A stretch of 64,000 nucleotides of DNA from Streptomyces sp. Act143 (GTDB lineage Bacteria; Actinomycetota; Actinomycetes; Streptomycetales; Streptomycetaceae): positions 3,423,481-3,487,480 of the forward strand of contig NZ_QFRX01000001.1 in the NCBI RefSeq assembly GCF_003143935.1. The letters are read 5' to 3'. Below, piece after piece: positions 43,570 to 54,634 of this stretch. Position 1 is the first letter of the stretch, and every line of letters begins with the position of its first letter. The notes beneath the pieces were generated by a model. It saw only the letters and a list, made by a program, of their open reading frames with translations. It had not been told where the DNA came from and ran no database searches. The translations under genes were made by a program, and so were the position numbers.

Positions 43570-43600
43570 ACGGGGCCGGAGCATGCCGCTCCGGCCCCGT
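43570..43600 (-). terminator. ilvC terminator
   Basis: ACGGGGCCGGAGC (43570-43582) pairs with GCTCCGGCCCCGT (43588-43600), a perfect 13 bp stem with an ATGCC loop, 11 bases after the ilvC stop. Confidence 0.88.
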
Positions 43601-43611
43601 CGTTCGAGGAC

Positions 43612-45248
<1,637 letters not shown>

Positions 45249-45269
45249 GATCTTTTACGTCTCTCTCGC

Positions 45270-47123
45270 TCAGTCGTCTTCGTTGTCGCCGAAGTCGGGG
45301 CGGACGTCCCGGGCGGCCATGATCTCGTCGTTGGAGGTGCCGGCGGCGACCATCGGCCACACCATGGCGTCCTCGTGGACGATGAAGTCGATGACGACCG
45401 GGCGGTCGTTGATGGAGTTCGCCTCTTCGATGACCTTGTCGAGGTCGGCCGGGTCCTCGCAGCGGATCGCGTAGCAGCCCATGGCCTCCGACAGCTTCAC
45501 GAAGTCGGGGACGCGGGTGCCGCGGGCGTCCGGGTTGACGTCGTCCGGGCCGCTGTGGAGCACGGTGTTGGAGTACCGCTGGTTGTAGAAGAGGGTCTGC
45601 CACTGGCGGACCATCCCCAGGGCGCCGTTGTTGATGACGGCGACCTTGATCGGGATGTTGTTCAGGGCGCAGGTGGTGAGTTCCTGGTTGGTCATCTGGA
45701 AGCAGCCGTCGCCGTCGATCGCCCAGACCGTCCGGTCCGGCCGGCCGGCCTTGGCGCCCATCGCCGCCGGGACCGCGTAGCCCATGGTGCCGGCGCCGCC
45801 GGAGTTCAGCCAGGTCGCGGGCTTCTCGTACTCGATGTAGTGCGCGGCCCACATCTGGTGCTGGCCGACACCCGCCGCGAAGATCGTTCCCTCCGGGGCG
45901 AGCTGCCCGATGCGCTCGATGACCTGCTGCGGGGAGAGCTGGCCGTTGTCCGGCTGCTCGTAGCCCAGCGGGTACGTCTCGCGCCAGCGGTTGAGGTCCT
46001 TCCACCAGGCGGTGTAGTCGCCCCGGTGGCCCTCGCTGTGCTCCTTCTGCACGGCCTGGACCAGGTCGGCGATGACCTCGCGGGCGTCACCGACGATCGG
46101 CACGTCCGCGGCGCGGTTCTTGCCGATCTCCGCGGGGTCGATGTCGGCGTGGACGATCTTGGCGTGCGGGGCGAAGCTGTCCAGCTTGCCGGTGACGCGG
46201 TCGTCGAAGCGGGCTCCGAGGGCGACGATCAGGTCGGCCTTCTGCAGCGCGGTGACGGCGGTGACCGCACCGTGCATGCCCGGCATTCCCACGTGCAGCG
46301 GGTGGCTGTCGGGGAATGCGCCGAGCGCCATCAGGGTGGTGGTGACGGGCGCTCCGGTGAGCTCTGCGAGGACCTTCAGCTCGGCGGTGGCCTGGGCCTT
46401 GATGACGCCGCCGCCGACGTAGAGGACGGGCCGCTTGGCGGCGGTGATGAGCTTGGCCGCCTCGCGGATCTGCTTGGCGTGCGGCTTGGTCACCGGGCGG
46501 TAGCCGGGGAGGTCCATGACCGGCGGCCAGGAGAACGTGGTCTGGGCCTGGAGGATGTCCTTGGGGATGTCCACCAGCACCGGGCCGGGGCGGCCGGTGG
46601 AGGCGATGTGGAACGCCTGCGCGATGGTCCGCGGGATGTCCTCGGCCTTGGTGACCAGGAAGCTGTGCTTGGTGATCGGCATCGTGATGCCGACGATGTC
46701 CGCCTCCTGGAAGGCGTCCGTGCCGATCGACTTGGAGACCACCTGACCGGTGATCGCCACCAGCGGCACCGAGTCCATGTTCGCGTCCGCGATCGGGGTG
46801 ACCAGGTTGGTCGCGCCCGGACCCGAGGTCGCCATGCAGACGCCGACCTTGCCGGTGGCCTGCGCGTAACCGGTGGCCGCGTGACCGGCGCCCTGCTCGT
46901 GGCGGACCAGGACGTGGCGCACCCGGGTGGAGTCCATCATCGGGTCGTACGCCGGCAGGATCGTGCCGCCGGGGATACCGAATACCGTGTCGACACCGAC
47001 CTCCTCGAGAGAGCGGATGAGGGACTTCGCACCCGTGACGTGCTCGGGTGCGGACTGCTGTCCTCCGGATCGGGGCCGCGGCTGCGGATGGTGGGCCCCG
47101 GTGGCCTGCTCGGTCATCGTCAT
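45270..47123 (-). CDS. ilvB: Acetolactate synthase large subunit
   Basis: A 617-residue thiamine-diphosphate/FAD enzyme, the first common step of branched-chain amino acid synthesis. The catalytic Glu is in [15 protein letters not shown]; the ThDP/Mg motif is [30 protein letters not shown] FAD residues appear as [14 protein letters not shown]. About 30 residues of low-complexity N-terminus ([13 protein letters not shown]) precede the enzyme, as in other streptomycetes. ATG 47123 or ATG 47117 can start it. Expression should be under attenuation through the leader peptide and terminator upstream. Confidence 0.95.
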   Translation of the reverse strand: MTMTEQATGAHHPQPRPRSGGQQSAPEHVTGAKSLIRSLEEVGVDTVFGIPGGTILPAYDPMMDSTRVRHVLVRHEQGAGHAATGYAQATGKVGVCMATSGPGATNLVTPIADANMDSVPLVAITGQVVSKSIGTDAFQEADIVGITMPITKHSFLVTKAEDIPRTIAQAFHIASTGRPGPVLVDIPKDILQAQTTFSWPPVMDLPGYRPVTKPHAKQIREAAKLITAAKRPVLYVGGGVIKAQATAELKVLAELTGAPVTTTLMALGAFPDSHPLHVGMPGMHGAVTAVTALQKADLIVALGARFDDRVTGKLDSFAPHAKIVHADIDPAEIGKNRAADVPIVGDAREVIADLVQAVQKEHSEGHRGDYTAWWKDLNRWRETYPLGYEQPDNGQLSPQQVIERIGQLAPEGTIFAAGVGQHQMWAAHYIEYEKPATWLNSGGAGTMGYAVPAAMGAKAGRPDRTVWAIDGDGCFQMTNQELTTCALNNIPIKVAVINNGALGMVRQWQTLFYNQRYSNTVLHSGPDDVNPDARGTRVPDFVKLSEAMGCYAIRCEDPADLDKVIEEANSINDRPVVIDFIVHEDAMVWPMVAAGTSNDEIMAARDVRPDFGDNEDD

Positions 47124-47196
47124 TCTCTTCTCGATGCTGAGGGTTTTTGCGAGGTTCGTGCGGTGTGGGCGGTTTTACGTTCGGTGCTGGTGCAAC

Positions 47197-47230
47197 AAAA
47201 AACCCCTCGTGCCGGAAGGCAAGCGAGGGG
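47197..47230 (-). terminator. Attenuator terminator of the ilvB leader
   Basis: On the minus strand CCCCTCG (47230-47224) pairs with CGAGGGG (47209-47203) and is followed by TTTTTT (47202-47197). It lies 41 bases after the leader-peptide stop and 74 bases before ilvB, the classical position for an attenuator. Confidence 0.85.
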
Positions 47231-47270
47231 AGCGCGCCGGGAGTGGTCGCTGAGCGGTCGAGGCTCAGCT

Positions 47271-47312
47271 TCAGCCGACGCGCTTTCCAAGTACGAGAAT
47301 TCGGGTGCGCAT
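47271..47312 (-). CDS. ilvB leader peptide MRTRILVLGKRVG
   Basis: A 13-codon ORF with GGAGGG 8 bases before its ATG at 47312. The ILVL core puts Ile, Leu, Val and Leu codons in a row, two of them rare (ATT, CTT) plus GTA. The peptide followed by a T-tract terminator is the known actinobacterial ilvBNC attenuation arrangement: shortage of these amino acids stalls the ribosome and prevents terminator formation. Confidence 0.88.
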   Translation of the reverse strand: MRTRILVLGKRVG

Positions 47313-47345
47313 GGCACTGACCCTCCCCCCGGCGCGCACCACGTG

Positions 47346-50300
47346 TCAAGTGGGTGGGACGGGAGTCTCATTATGTGAGCGAAGGGCACTTCCGCCTCCG
47401 AGGACTGCGGTTCCGCCCTTGAGGACGGCCGTCACGCCACTGGTGACTCCACTTGTGTACACCCCCGCACCGCCGCCCGCGAACGCCGGCTCGATCGGTC
47501 CGTGCGGCACCGGAAAGTGGCCGGAAGTGAGCGCCCGGCGCAGCCGGTACTCGTCCAGCGGGCCGGAGAACGCCATCCCCTGACCGTGTGTACAGCCCAT
47601 CGCCCGCAGCGCCACGACCTGCTCCGGCAGATCCACGCCGTCGGCCACGGACTGGAGCCCCAGATCACCGGCGATCCTGAGCAGTCCGCTGGTGATCTTG
47701 TGCAGCCGCGCGGACTCCACGACCCCGTCGACCAGGCTGCGGTCCAGCTTCAGGATGTCCACGGGCAGTCTGCGCAGCGCCGTGATCGCCGCGTATCCGC
47801 TGCCGAAGCCGTCCAGCGCGATCCGGACACCGAGCCGGCGCAGCGCCGCCAACCGGCGCTCCAGCTCGTCCAGGGAGACCCGGGGGTCGGTCTCGGACAG
47901 CTCGATCACCAGGGACCCGGACGGCAGCCCGTGCCGGGTCAGCAGGGCCTCGATCGAGCCGGGCGGCAGCGAGCGGTCCAGCAGCCGGCGGGCGCTCATC
48001 CGGACCGTCACCGGCACGGACACCCCGGTCCCGGTCCGCTCGGCGGCCTGCTCGACGGCCTCCTCGAGGATCCAGCGGCCGAGTTCCTGCGTCTTGTCGC
48101 TGTCCTCGGCCACCCGCAGGAACTCGGCGGGCGTGAACAGGACACCCTGCGAGGAACGCCAGCGCGCCTGGGCGGCGACCGAGGTGATCCGGCCGTCCTC
48201 CAGACACACCACCGGCTGGTGCAGCAGCGCGAACTCGCCGTCGTGCAGCGCGGCGCGCAGGCGGGTGGCGAGTTCCGCCTTGCGTACGACGTCCTGCTGC
48301 ATCTGGGGCGCGTACAGCTCGACGCGTCCCTTTCCGGCCGACTTGGCGCGGTACATCGCCAGGTCGGCGTTGCGCAGGATCTCGCCCGCACCCAGGCCCG
48401 GCTCGGAGAAGGCGACGCCGATGGAGGCGGCGACCCGGACATCGTTGCCGTCGATGAGGTAGGGCTGGGAGAGCGTGATCCTGAGCCGGTCGGCCAGTTC
48501 CAGGATGTGGCGTTCGCGGGCGGAGCGGTCACGGGTGCCGTCGCCGACGATCAGGGCCGCGAACTCGTCGCCGCCGAGCCTGGACGCGGTGTCGCCGTGC
48601 CGGACCGCGTCCTGGAGTCTGCGGGCGGCCTGGACGAGCAGCTCGTCCCCGGCCTGGTGCCCGATCGTGTCGTTGACGGCCTTGAAGCCGTCGAGGTCGA
48701 TGAAGAGGACGGCCGTGCCGCGGTCGGAGGCGCGGCGGCCGGAAAGCGCCTGCTGGACGCGCTTGGTGAACAGGGCGCGGTTGGGCAGGTCGGTGAGCGG
48801 GTCGTGCTCGGCGTTGTGCTGGAGCTGCGCCTGGAGGCGCACTCTCTCGGTCACGTCCCGGCTGTTGAAGATGAGGCCGCCGTGGTGGCGGTTGACGGTG
48901 GACTCGACGTTGAGCCAGCCGCCGTCGCCGGACTTGAAGCGGCACTCGATGCGGGTGGTGGGTTCCTCCAGCGGGCTGGCGGCGAGGAAGCGGCGCACCT
49001 CGTGCACCACGCAGCCCAGGTCCTCCGGGTGGATGAGGTTGGCCAGTTCCGTACCCACCAGGTCCTCGGCGGAGCGTCCGTAGACCCCGGCGGCGGCCGG
49101 GGAGACGTACCGGAGGATGCCGTTGGGTGCGGCGATCATGATGACGTCGCTGGAGCCCTGCACCAGGGAGCGGAAGTGGCTCTCCTTCTGGGCCAGTTCC
49201 TGGGTGAGGGTGATGTTGTCGAGCAGCATGATGCCCTGGCGCACCACGAGGGCGAGCACGACGGTGCCGCAGGTGAGCAGCACCACGCGGTCGACGCTGC
49301 GGCCGTTGAGCACGTTGTAGAGGATGCCCAGCGTGCAGACGGCGGCGGCGAGGTAGGGCGTGAGGGCGGCCAGGGAGCCGGCGATGGGCCGGGCGGCCGG
49401 ATACCGGCTGTGATCACCCCCCTGCGGGGACGGGTGGTGGTGGATGCCGCCACGCGGCCTCGGCAGGTGTTCGTGCACCACGCGCGTGTGCGGCTCGTCG
49501 TCCCCGTGCCCGTGCCGGGGCGTGGCCCAGGGGGCGTAGGCGAGGAGCAGCGAGCCGGCGAACCAGCCCGCGTCCAGCAGCTGCCCCGAGCGGTAGTCGT
49601 TGTGCAGCAGCGGCGAGGTGAACAGGGCGTCGCACATCACGGTCAGGGCGAGCGCGCCGATCGCGGTGTTGACCGCGGAGCGGTTCATCGCCGAGCGCCG
49701 GAAGTGCAGCGCGAGCACCATGCTGACCAGGGCGATGTCGAGCAGCGGATAGGCGAGGGACAGCGCGGTGTGGGCCACGCTGGGCCCCTCGGACTTGGCC
49801 GCCTGGGCGAGCGCGAGGCTCCACGACAGCGTGAGCAGCGAGCCGCCGATCAGCCAGGCGTCGAGCGCGAGACAGACCCAACCGGCTTTCGTCACCGGCC
49901 GTTTGGCGAGGACCAGCAGGCCCACGATGGCGGGCGGCGCGAAGCACAGGAAGAACCCGTCGGCATAGCTCGGGCTCGGCACGGGCCGCTCCAGGACGAC
50001 CTCGTACCACCCCCAGACCAGGTTGCCGAGGCAGGCCATGGCCGAGGAGAGCGCGAAGAGCAGCCAGGCCGGCCGAAAGCGGATACGGCGTCGACGGGCG
50101 TAGAGGAAGCAGGACACGGCGGCGATGCCCGCCGCGGCGCTCAGCCCGAAGTCACCCATGATCAGGGCGAGTTCGTCAGAACCCCAGCCGAGTGCGGAAC
50201 CGATGGCGTATCCCGCGCAGATCAGGGCCAGGACGAGTTGATGGACCAGGCTCGCCCCGCCGTCGGCGGACGGCGGACGGGACAGCAGCGCCCCTGGCGA

Positions 50301-50552
50301 AGGCCGGTCGCGCAGCGCTCCGTTGAGGGTGGTCGTGGGAGGCGGCGGCGAGCTCACCGGACCCTCCAGGTCCGCTGCGCCCCCGGGTCCAGCGGCTCCC
50401 GGGTCGCTGGGTGCGCATGCCTTTTGCGGCCGCTGTGCCTGCGGTGGTGATGGCTGTGACGGCAGCTGTGGCTGCCGTGGTGACCGCGTCTGTGCGCGGC
50501 CGTGTGCCAGGGTCGCCGCCGGCTGCCCCGCCGCGTCGGATCGTTCGTCCAT
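47346..50552 (-). CDS. Membrane PAS-GGDEF-EAL protein (cyclic di-GMP), EAL degenerate
   Basis: A 1068-residue protein. A Pro/Gln-rich start (about 1-85) precedes a membrane region of about nine helices (about 95-440), a PAS domain (about 455-575, FRSLVQGSSDVIMIAAPNG), a GGDEF domain (about 590-755) and an EAL-type domain to about 1020. The cyclase motif is intact (SRLGGDEFAAL) with an RHGD inhibitory site exactly 5 residues before it. In the EAL domain the signature reads AQARW and the metal motif DDFG reads DGFG, so phosphodiesterase activity is doubtful. ATG 50552 is listed; TTG 50591 would add 13 residues. It is upstream of and co-oriented with ilvB. Confidence 0.88.
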   Translation of the reverse strand: MDERSDAAGQPAATLAHGRAQTRSPRQPQLPSQPSPPQAQRPQKACAPSDPGAAGPGGAADLEGPVSSPPPPTTTLNGALRDRPSPGALLSRPPSADGGASLVHQLVLALICAGYAIGSALGWGSDELALIMGDFGLSAAAGIAAVSCFLYARRRRIRFRPAWLLFALSSAMACLGNLVWGWYEVVLERPVPSPSYADGFFLCFAPPAIVGLLVLAKRPVTKAGWVCLALDAWLIGGSLLTLSWSLALAQAAKSEGPSVAHTALSLAYPLLDIALVSMVLALHFRRSAMNRSAVNTAIGALALTVMCDALFTSPLLHNDYRSGQLLDAGWFAGSLLLAYAPWATPRHGHGDDEPHTRVVHEHLPRPRGGIHHHPSPQGGDHSRYPAARPIAGSLAALTPYLAAAVCTLGILYNVLNGRSVDRVVLLTCGTVVLALVVRQGIMLLDNITLTQELAQKESHFRSLVQGSSDVIMIAAPNGILRYVSPAAAGVYGRSAEDLVGTELANLIHPEDLGCVVHEVRRFLAASPLEEPTTRIECRFKSGDGGWLNVESTVNRHHGGLIFNSRDVTERVRLQAQLQHNAEHDPLTDLPNRALFTKRVQQALSGRRASDRGTAVLFIDLDGFKAVNDTIGHQAGDELLVQAARRLQDAVRHGDTASRLGGDEFAALIVGDGTRDRSARERHILELADRLRITLSQPYLIDGNDVRVAASIGVAFSEPGLGAGEILRNADLAMYRAKSAGKGRVELYAPQMQQDVVRKAELATRLRAALHDGEFALLHQPVVCLEDGRITSVAAQARWRSSQGVLFTPAEFLRVAEDSDKTQELGRWILEEAVEQAAERTGTGVSVPVTVRMSARRLLDRSLPPGSIEALLTRHGLPSGSLVIELSETDPRVSLDELERRLAALRRLGVRIALDGFGSGYAAITALRRLPVDILKLDRSLVDGVVESARLHKITSGLLRIAGDLGLQSVADGVDLPEQVVALRAMGCTHGQGMAFSGPLDEYRLRRALTSGHFPVPHGPIEPAFAGGGAGVYTSGVTSGVTAVLKGGTAVLGGGSALRSHNETPVPPT

Positions 50553-50750
50553 AGGCCGTGCATCGCCCGTCGCCCCCCTCACAGTCTGCAATGTCCATCC
50601 CCGGCGCCGAACGGTGCGCGGCGCAGCCCCTGTCGGGACGATACACCAGTCTCGTCACTCAGGGACATAGTTCCTCTACGCTCCGTGACGACCAGCGGCG
50701 TTGTGGGCACGGACCGCGTCCGTAAGGTTGCGGAGGGTGCCGGAAGCGGA

Positions 50751-51758
50751 TTACGTGCTTGCTGTTCCGCGGTCCTGGGCGCCCGCGGGGCCCGCCGCGG
50801 CATCGCCGGAACCCGTCGTAAGGATCACGTTGCGCAAGGGCTCCCGGTTCACGAAACGCCCCAACTGATCCACCAGCAACCGTTTTGCGCGCGGCAGGAA
50901 GGCGGAGGTGGGCCCGCCGACGTGCGGGCTGATGAGCACACCCGGCGCCTGCCAGAGCGGGTGCCCCTGGGGCAGGGGCTCGGGGTCCACCACGTCCAGG
51001 GCGGCGGTGATGCGGCCGCTCTCCAGTTCGGCGAGGAGCGCCTTGGTGTCGACGACGCCACCGCGCGCGACGTTCACGAGGAGGGCGCCGTCCTTCATCC
51101 GGGCCAGGAACTCGTCGTTCACCAGGCCACGGGTGGAGTCGTTCAGAGGCGTGGAGAGGATGACGACATCCGCCTCGGGCAGCAGAACGGGCAGGTCGGC
51201 GAGCGGGCGCACCGGTCCGCGCTCCGTGGTGCGCGCGGAGCGCGCGACGCGCACCACCCGCGCGAGCTCGAACGGCACGAGCCGGTCCTCGATGGCGGCG
51301 CCGATGGACCCGTACCCGACGATGAGCACGCTCTTGTCGGCCAGCGCGGGGTGGAAGTCGCCCTGCCAGTGCTCCTGTTGCTGGGCCCGCACGAACCCCG
51401 GGATGCCGCGCAGTGAGGCGAGGGTGAGGGTGAGGGCGAGCTCCGCCGTGCTCGCCTCGTGCACTCCGCGCGCGTTGCACAGCCGTACGCCGGGGGCGAT
51501 GTCGGACAGCTGTGCCATGACGTCGTCGACGCCGGCGGTGAGCGTCTGCACGAGCTGGAGGTTCCGCATCTCCTTCAGCGGGCGCACCTTGACGGCCTGC
51601 CGCTTCATGTACGGCACGACGTAGACGACGCACTCGGCCGGGTCCCCGGGGAACTCCTGCTCACCCTCCTCACCCCCGTCCCAGAAAAGGTAGTTGGGGC
51701 CCTCGGGGAGCCCGGCGATCTCGTCCGGCGGGATGGGAAGCCACACGTCAGCGGTCAT
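50751..51758 (-). CDS. D-2-hydroxyacid dehydrogenase
   Basis: A 335-residue NAD(P)-dependent dehydrogenase. The Rossmann loop is VLIVGYGSIGAAIEDRL, the catalytic Arg lies in LVNVARGGVVDTKAL, the Glu in DVVDPEPLPQGHPLW and the His in LISPHVGGPTSAF. Sequence around the active site resembles the GhrA/phosphoglycerate-like subgroup, so a 2-keto acid such as glyoxylate or hydroxypyruvate is plausible. ATG 51758 is listed; GTG 51764 is equally possible. No strong ribosome site is seen. It is divergent from the aldo/keto reductase 77 bases away. Confidence 0.85.
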   Translation of the reverse strand: MTADVWLPIPPDEIAGLPEGPNYLFWDGGEEGEQEFPGDPAECVVYVVPYMKRQAVKVRPLKEMRNLQLVQTLTAGVDDVMAQLSDIAPGVRLCNARGVHEASTAELALTLTLASLRGIPGFVRAQQQEHWQGDFHPALADKSVLIVGYGSIGAAIEDRLVPFELARVVRVARSARTTERGPVRPLADLPVLLPEADVVILSTPLNDSTRGLVNDEFLARMKDGALLVNVARGGVVDTKALLAELESGRITAALDVVDPEPLPQGHPLWQAPGVLISPHVGGPTSAFLPRAKRLLVDQLGRFVNREPLRNVILTTGSGDAAAGPAGAQDRGTAST

Positions 51759-51835
51759 GGTCACGAGGCTATGTCAGGTACGCGAGGACGCAGAGGTTAG
51801 GTTGTGGGGTGCCGGAAGAGGAGGGTCACGAGCAG

Positions 51836-52834
51836 GTGGAGCGCAGGACGATCGGCGCGGGGGCACTCGCGGTGGGGGCCGTCGGACTCGGCTGTATGCC
51901 GATGAGCTGGGCGTACAGCGGGTCACGGCAACGGGGCGAGGAGTCGCTGCGGGCCGTGCACACAGCGCTCGACGCGGGCACGACGCTCCTGGACACGGCC
52001 GACATGTACGGCCCGTTCACCAATGAGCTGCTGGTGGGGCGGGTGTTGAAGGAGCGGCGCGGGGACGCGTTCGTGTCGACCAAGGTCGGCCTGCTGGTGG
52101 GCGAGCAGCACATCGTGGCCAACGGCCGCCCGGGGTATGTGAAGCGGGCCTGTGACGCGTCCTTGCGGCGCCTGCAGACGGACGTCATCGACCTCTACCA
52201 GCTGCACCGCGCGGACCCCGAGGTCCCGGTCGAGGAGACCTGGGGCGCGATGGCGGAGCTGGTGCGGGCGGGAAAGGTGCGGGCGCTGGGTCTGTGCGCG
52301 ATGGGAGCGCGCGGCGGCCGCCGCTCCGGCGCCCGCTTGTACGACGCGACGATCAGGCAGTTGCAACGGGTGCAGCAGGTCTTCCCGGTGAGCGCGGTGG
52401 AGGCGGAGCTGTCGGTGTGGTCACCGGAGGCGCTGGAGTCCCTGCTGCCGTGGTGCGCGGCCCGGGGCGTCGGGTTCCTCGCGGCGATGCCCCTGGGCAA
52501 CGGCTTCCTGACGGGCACCCTCACCCCCGGTGAGGGCTTCGAACCGGACGACCTGCGCGCCCGTCACCCCCGCTTCACCGCGGAGATGATGGCCGCCAAC
52601 CAGCCGATCATCGCCACCCTCCGCCGTATTGCGACCCGACACGGCGACAACGTCACGCCGGCCCAGGTCGCACTGGCATGGGTACTGACCCGGGGCAGCC
52701 ACGTGGTACCGGTACCGGGCACCAAGCACGAGCGGTGGGCGAGGGAGAACGCCGGCGCGGCGGACCTGCACCTGTCGTCCCAGGACCTGACGGAGCTGGC
52801 GGAGCTGCCGGGGGCACAGGGGTCGTGGGACTGA
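51836..52834 (+). CDS. Aldo/keto reductase
   Basis: A 332-residue NADPH-dependent oxidoreductase of the AKR superfamily. Catalytic residues are visible: Asp and Tyr in LLDTADMYGP, Lys in FVSTKVGLL and His in LYQLHRADP. The cofactor motif near the end is VPVPGTKHERWARENAGA. GTG 51836 is preferred because GAGGAGGG stands about 9 bases upstream; GTG 51809 is the alternative. It is divergent from the D-2-hydroxyacid dehydrogenase, with a TAGGTT -10-like element at about 51796. Both may act on related carbonyls, but this is a guess. Confidence 0.87.
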   Translation: MERRTIGAGALAVGAVGLGCMPMSWAYSGSRQRGEESLRAVHTALDAGTTLLDTADMYGPFTNELLVGRVLKERRGDAFVSTKVGLLVGEQHIVANGRPGYVKRACDASLRRLQTDVIDLYQLHRADPEVPVEETWGAMAELVRAGKVRALGLCAMGARGGRRSGARLYDATIRQLQRVQQVFPVSAVEAELSVWSPEALESLLPWCAARGVGFLAAMPLGNGFLTGTLTPGEGFEPDDLRARHPRFTAEMMAANQPIIATLRRIATRHGDNVTPAQVALAWVLTRGSHVVPVPGTKHERWARENAGAADLHLSSQDLTELAELPGAQGSWD

Positions 52835-52943
52835 GCTCCTGAGGCGGAGGCGGAGGCGTGGGCGGGGCGCCGGGGCGGAGCGGGCTTGTGGGGCGGGGAG
52901 ATCTCGGGGTGTGAGGGAAGGCTGCACGGGTCCCGGGCCACCG

Positions 52944-53075
52944 CCGGATAGTCGGCCTCCGCTCCTCCCACACCCCCGGCCACCACCAAACAGCCGGCCT
53001 CCGCTCCACCAACACCCTTGCCCCCGGACAGTCGGCCTCCGCTCCTCCAAAACCCCCGGCCACCGCCACCCACCA
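52944..53075. repeat. Imperfect ~40-bp tandem repeats in a 356-base intergenic region
   Basis: The gap 52835-53190 contains no gene. Three copies of GTCGGCCTCCGCTCCTCC (52951-52968, 52993-53010 with two changes, 53031-53048) stand 42 and 38 bases apart. Each is followed by an ACCCCCGGCCACC-type spacer. Just before them is a GGCGGAGGC-rich stretch (about 52841-52870) that could fold back on the repeats. The rest, 53076-53190, should hold the promoter of the next gene. Confidence 0.7.
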
Positions 53076-53190
53076 GATCGCCGGAACCAGGTCGTGGGTG
53101 CCCTCGTGCATCGGGTCGTGGAGATCGGGAACTCGCGAGGCGCGAGCGGTGTATGAAAAGTAGAACCCGCCGCGTCGAAGGGACCAGATC

Positions 53191-54360
53191 GTGCAACGTC
53201 GAGTTGTGACGGCCGTGTTGGCCGCGACCACGCTCCTGCTGACGGCCGGCTGCTCCTCGGACGACGGCAGCGGGGGCGCCGCCGACGGCGGTACGCCACC
53301 GGGCAGCACGGCGTCGGGCGGCTCGTCCTCCCCCACCCGGCAGGCCGCCGAGGAGACACCGCCCGCACAGGGCTCGGCGAAGGTGCTGCGCACGGTCGCC
53401 ACCGGCCTGGACACCCCGTGGGGCGTGGCCCCGCTGCCCGACGGGGACCTGCTGGTCGCCTCCCGGGACAAGGGCACCGTCACCCGGGTCGACACGGAGA
53501 CCGGCAAGAAGACGGTGCTGGGCGAGGTCCCGGGGGTCTCCCCGGCGGGCGAGGGAGGTCTCCTGGGCCTGGCCCTCTCCCCCGACTACGCCTCGGACCA
53601 CATGGTGTACGCCTACTTCACCTCGGCCTCGGACAACCGCGTCGTCCGCATGCTCTACGAGGAGGCGAAGCCCTCCGGCGAGCAGCTGGGCGCCCCGGAC
53701 ACGGTCTTCAAGGGCATCCCCAAGGGTGTCATCCACAACGGCGGCCGGATCGCGTTCGGCCCCGACAAGATGCTCTACGCGGGCACGGGCGAGAGCGGGA
53801 ACACCGGTCTGTCCCAGGACAAGAAGTCCCTCGGCGGCAAGATCCTGCGCCTGACCCCGGAGGGCGAGCCGGCGCCGGGCAACCCGTTCCCCGGTTCCCC
53901 GGTGTATTCGTACGGCCACCGCAATGTGCAGGGTCTCGCCTGGGACGCCAAGCAGCGGCTGTTCGCCTCGGAGTTCGGCCAGGACACCTGGGACGAGCTC
54001 AACGCGATCAAGCCGGGCGACAACTACGGCTGGCCCGAGGCCGAGGGCAAGTCGGACGACGCCGGCTTCCACAACCCGGTGGCTCAGTGGGCCACGGACG
54101 AGGCCTCCCCCAGCGGCATCGCCTACGCGGAGGGCTCGATATGGATGGCGGGCCTCCGGGGCGAGCGCCTGTGGCGCATCCCGCTGAAGGGTACGGAGGC
54201 CTCAGCCGACCCGCAGTCCTTCCTGAAGGGCGAGTACGGCCGGCTGCGCACCGTGGTGTCTGCGGGCGGCGACAAACTGTGGCTGGTCACCAGCAACACG
54301 GACGGGCGGGGCGACCCGAAGGACGGGGACGACCGGATCCTGGAGATACAGGTGAGCTGA
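53191..54360 (+). CDS. PQQ-dependent sugar dehydrogenase-like lipoprotein
   Basis: A 389-residue lipoprotein (LLLTAGC, lipid Cys near residue 21) with a Ser/Gly-rich linker to about residue 55, then a six-bladed GDH/sorbosone-dehydrogenase propeller. Diagnostic parts are LDTPWGVAPLPDGDLLVA, EGGLLGLALSPDY, HNGGRIAFGPDKMLY and YSYGHRNVQGLAWD. Homologues (YliI/Asd) oxidise aldose sugars with PQQ, although many actinobacteria cannot make PQQ. GTG 53191 has only weak upstream purines. It acts on the outer face of the membrane. It converges with the DUF6191 gene 13 bases on. Confidence 0.88.
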   Translation: MQRRVVTAVLAATTLLLTAGCSSDDGSGGAADGGTPPGSTASGGSSSPTRQAAEETPPAQGSAKVLRTVATGLDTPWGVAPLPDGDLLVASRDKGTVTRVDTETGKKTVLGEVPGVSPAGEGGLLGLALSPDYASDHMVYAYFTSASDNRVVRMLYEEAKPSGEQLGAPDTVFKGIPKGVIHNGGRIAFGPDKMLYAGTGESGNTGLSQDKKSLGGKILRLTPEGEPAPGNPFPGSPVYSYGHRNVQGLAWDAKQRLFASEFGQDTWDELNAIKPGDNYGWPEAEGKSDDAGFHNPVAQWATDEASPSGIAYAEGSIWMAGLRGERLWRIPLKGTEASADPQSFLKGEYGRLRTVVSAGGDKLWLVTSNTDGRGDPKDGDDRILEIQVS

Positions 54361-54373
54361 CCGGCGAGAACCC

Positions 54374-54595
54374 TCAGCCCTCCTCCGGCACCCCTGCCTC
54401 CGGCACCACCTCCGAGGTCTCGACCGCCTCGGCCGCCTCCGGCCGGCGTACGACGACCTTTCCGGAGGAGAGATCTATCGGCCCGTGTCCTGGGTCGCCG
54501 TCACCGACATCCACCCGAGTCAGTTCCAGTCGGTTCTGTTCGTCCCGAGTGTGTTTGCGACCGGGCGCGAACAGTTCCTCGAAGGGGTTGAACAC
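54374..54595 (-). CDS. Small DUF6191-like protein
   Basis: A 73-residue protein starting at GTG 54595 with GGGAGG 3-8 bases before it. FNPFEELFAPGRKHTRDEQ and LELTRVDVGDGDPGHGPIDL match a small conserved actinobacterial protein I remember as DUF6191. The C-terminal third is an acidic EAAEAVETSEVV tail. It contains no membrane segment. It lies 39 bases downstream of the LuxR gene in the same direction and may share its transcript. Function unknown. Confidence 0.7.
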   Translation of the reverse strand: MFNPFEELFAPGRKHTRDEQNRLELTRVDVGDGDPGHGPIDLSSGKVVVRRPEAAEAVETSEVVPEAGVPEEG

Positions 54596-54634
54596 GGGAC
54601 CTCCCTGGGTCGGTGTCACCTACAGCGTAAGACG

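Noticed and set aside
47344..47349. TTGACA on the minus strand upstream of the ilvB leader as a -35 box.
   Set aside because: At 17-18 bp spacing the -10 position would fall on GGAGGG, the leader's ribosome site, so this hexamer cannot be the promoter of a transcript carrying that site.
52944..53075. CRISPR array.
   Set aside because: Only three imperfect units, spacers of 20-24 bases that are themselves similar, and no cas genes.
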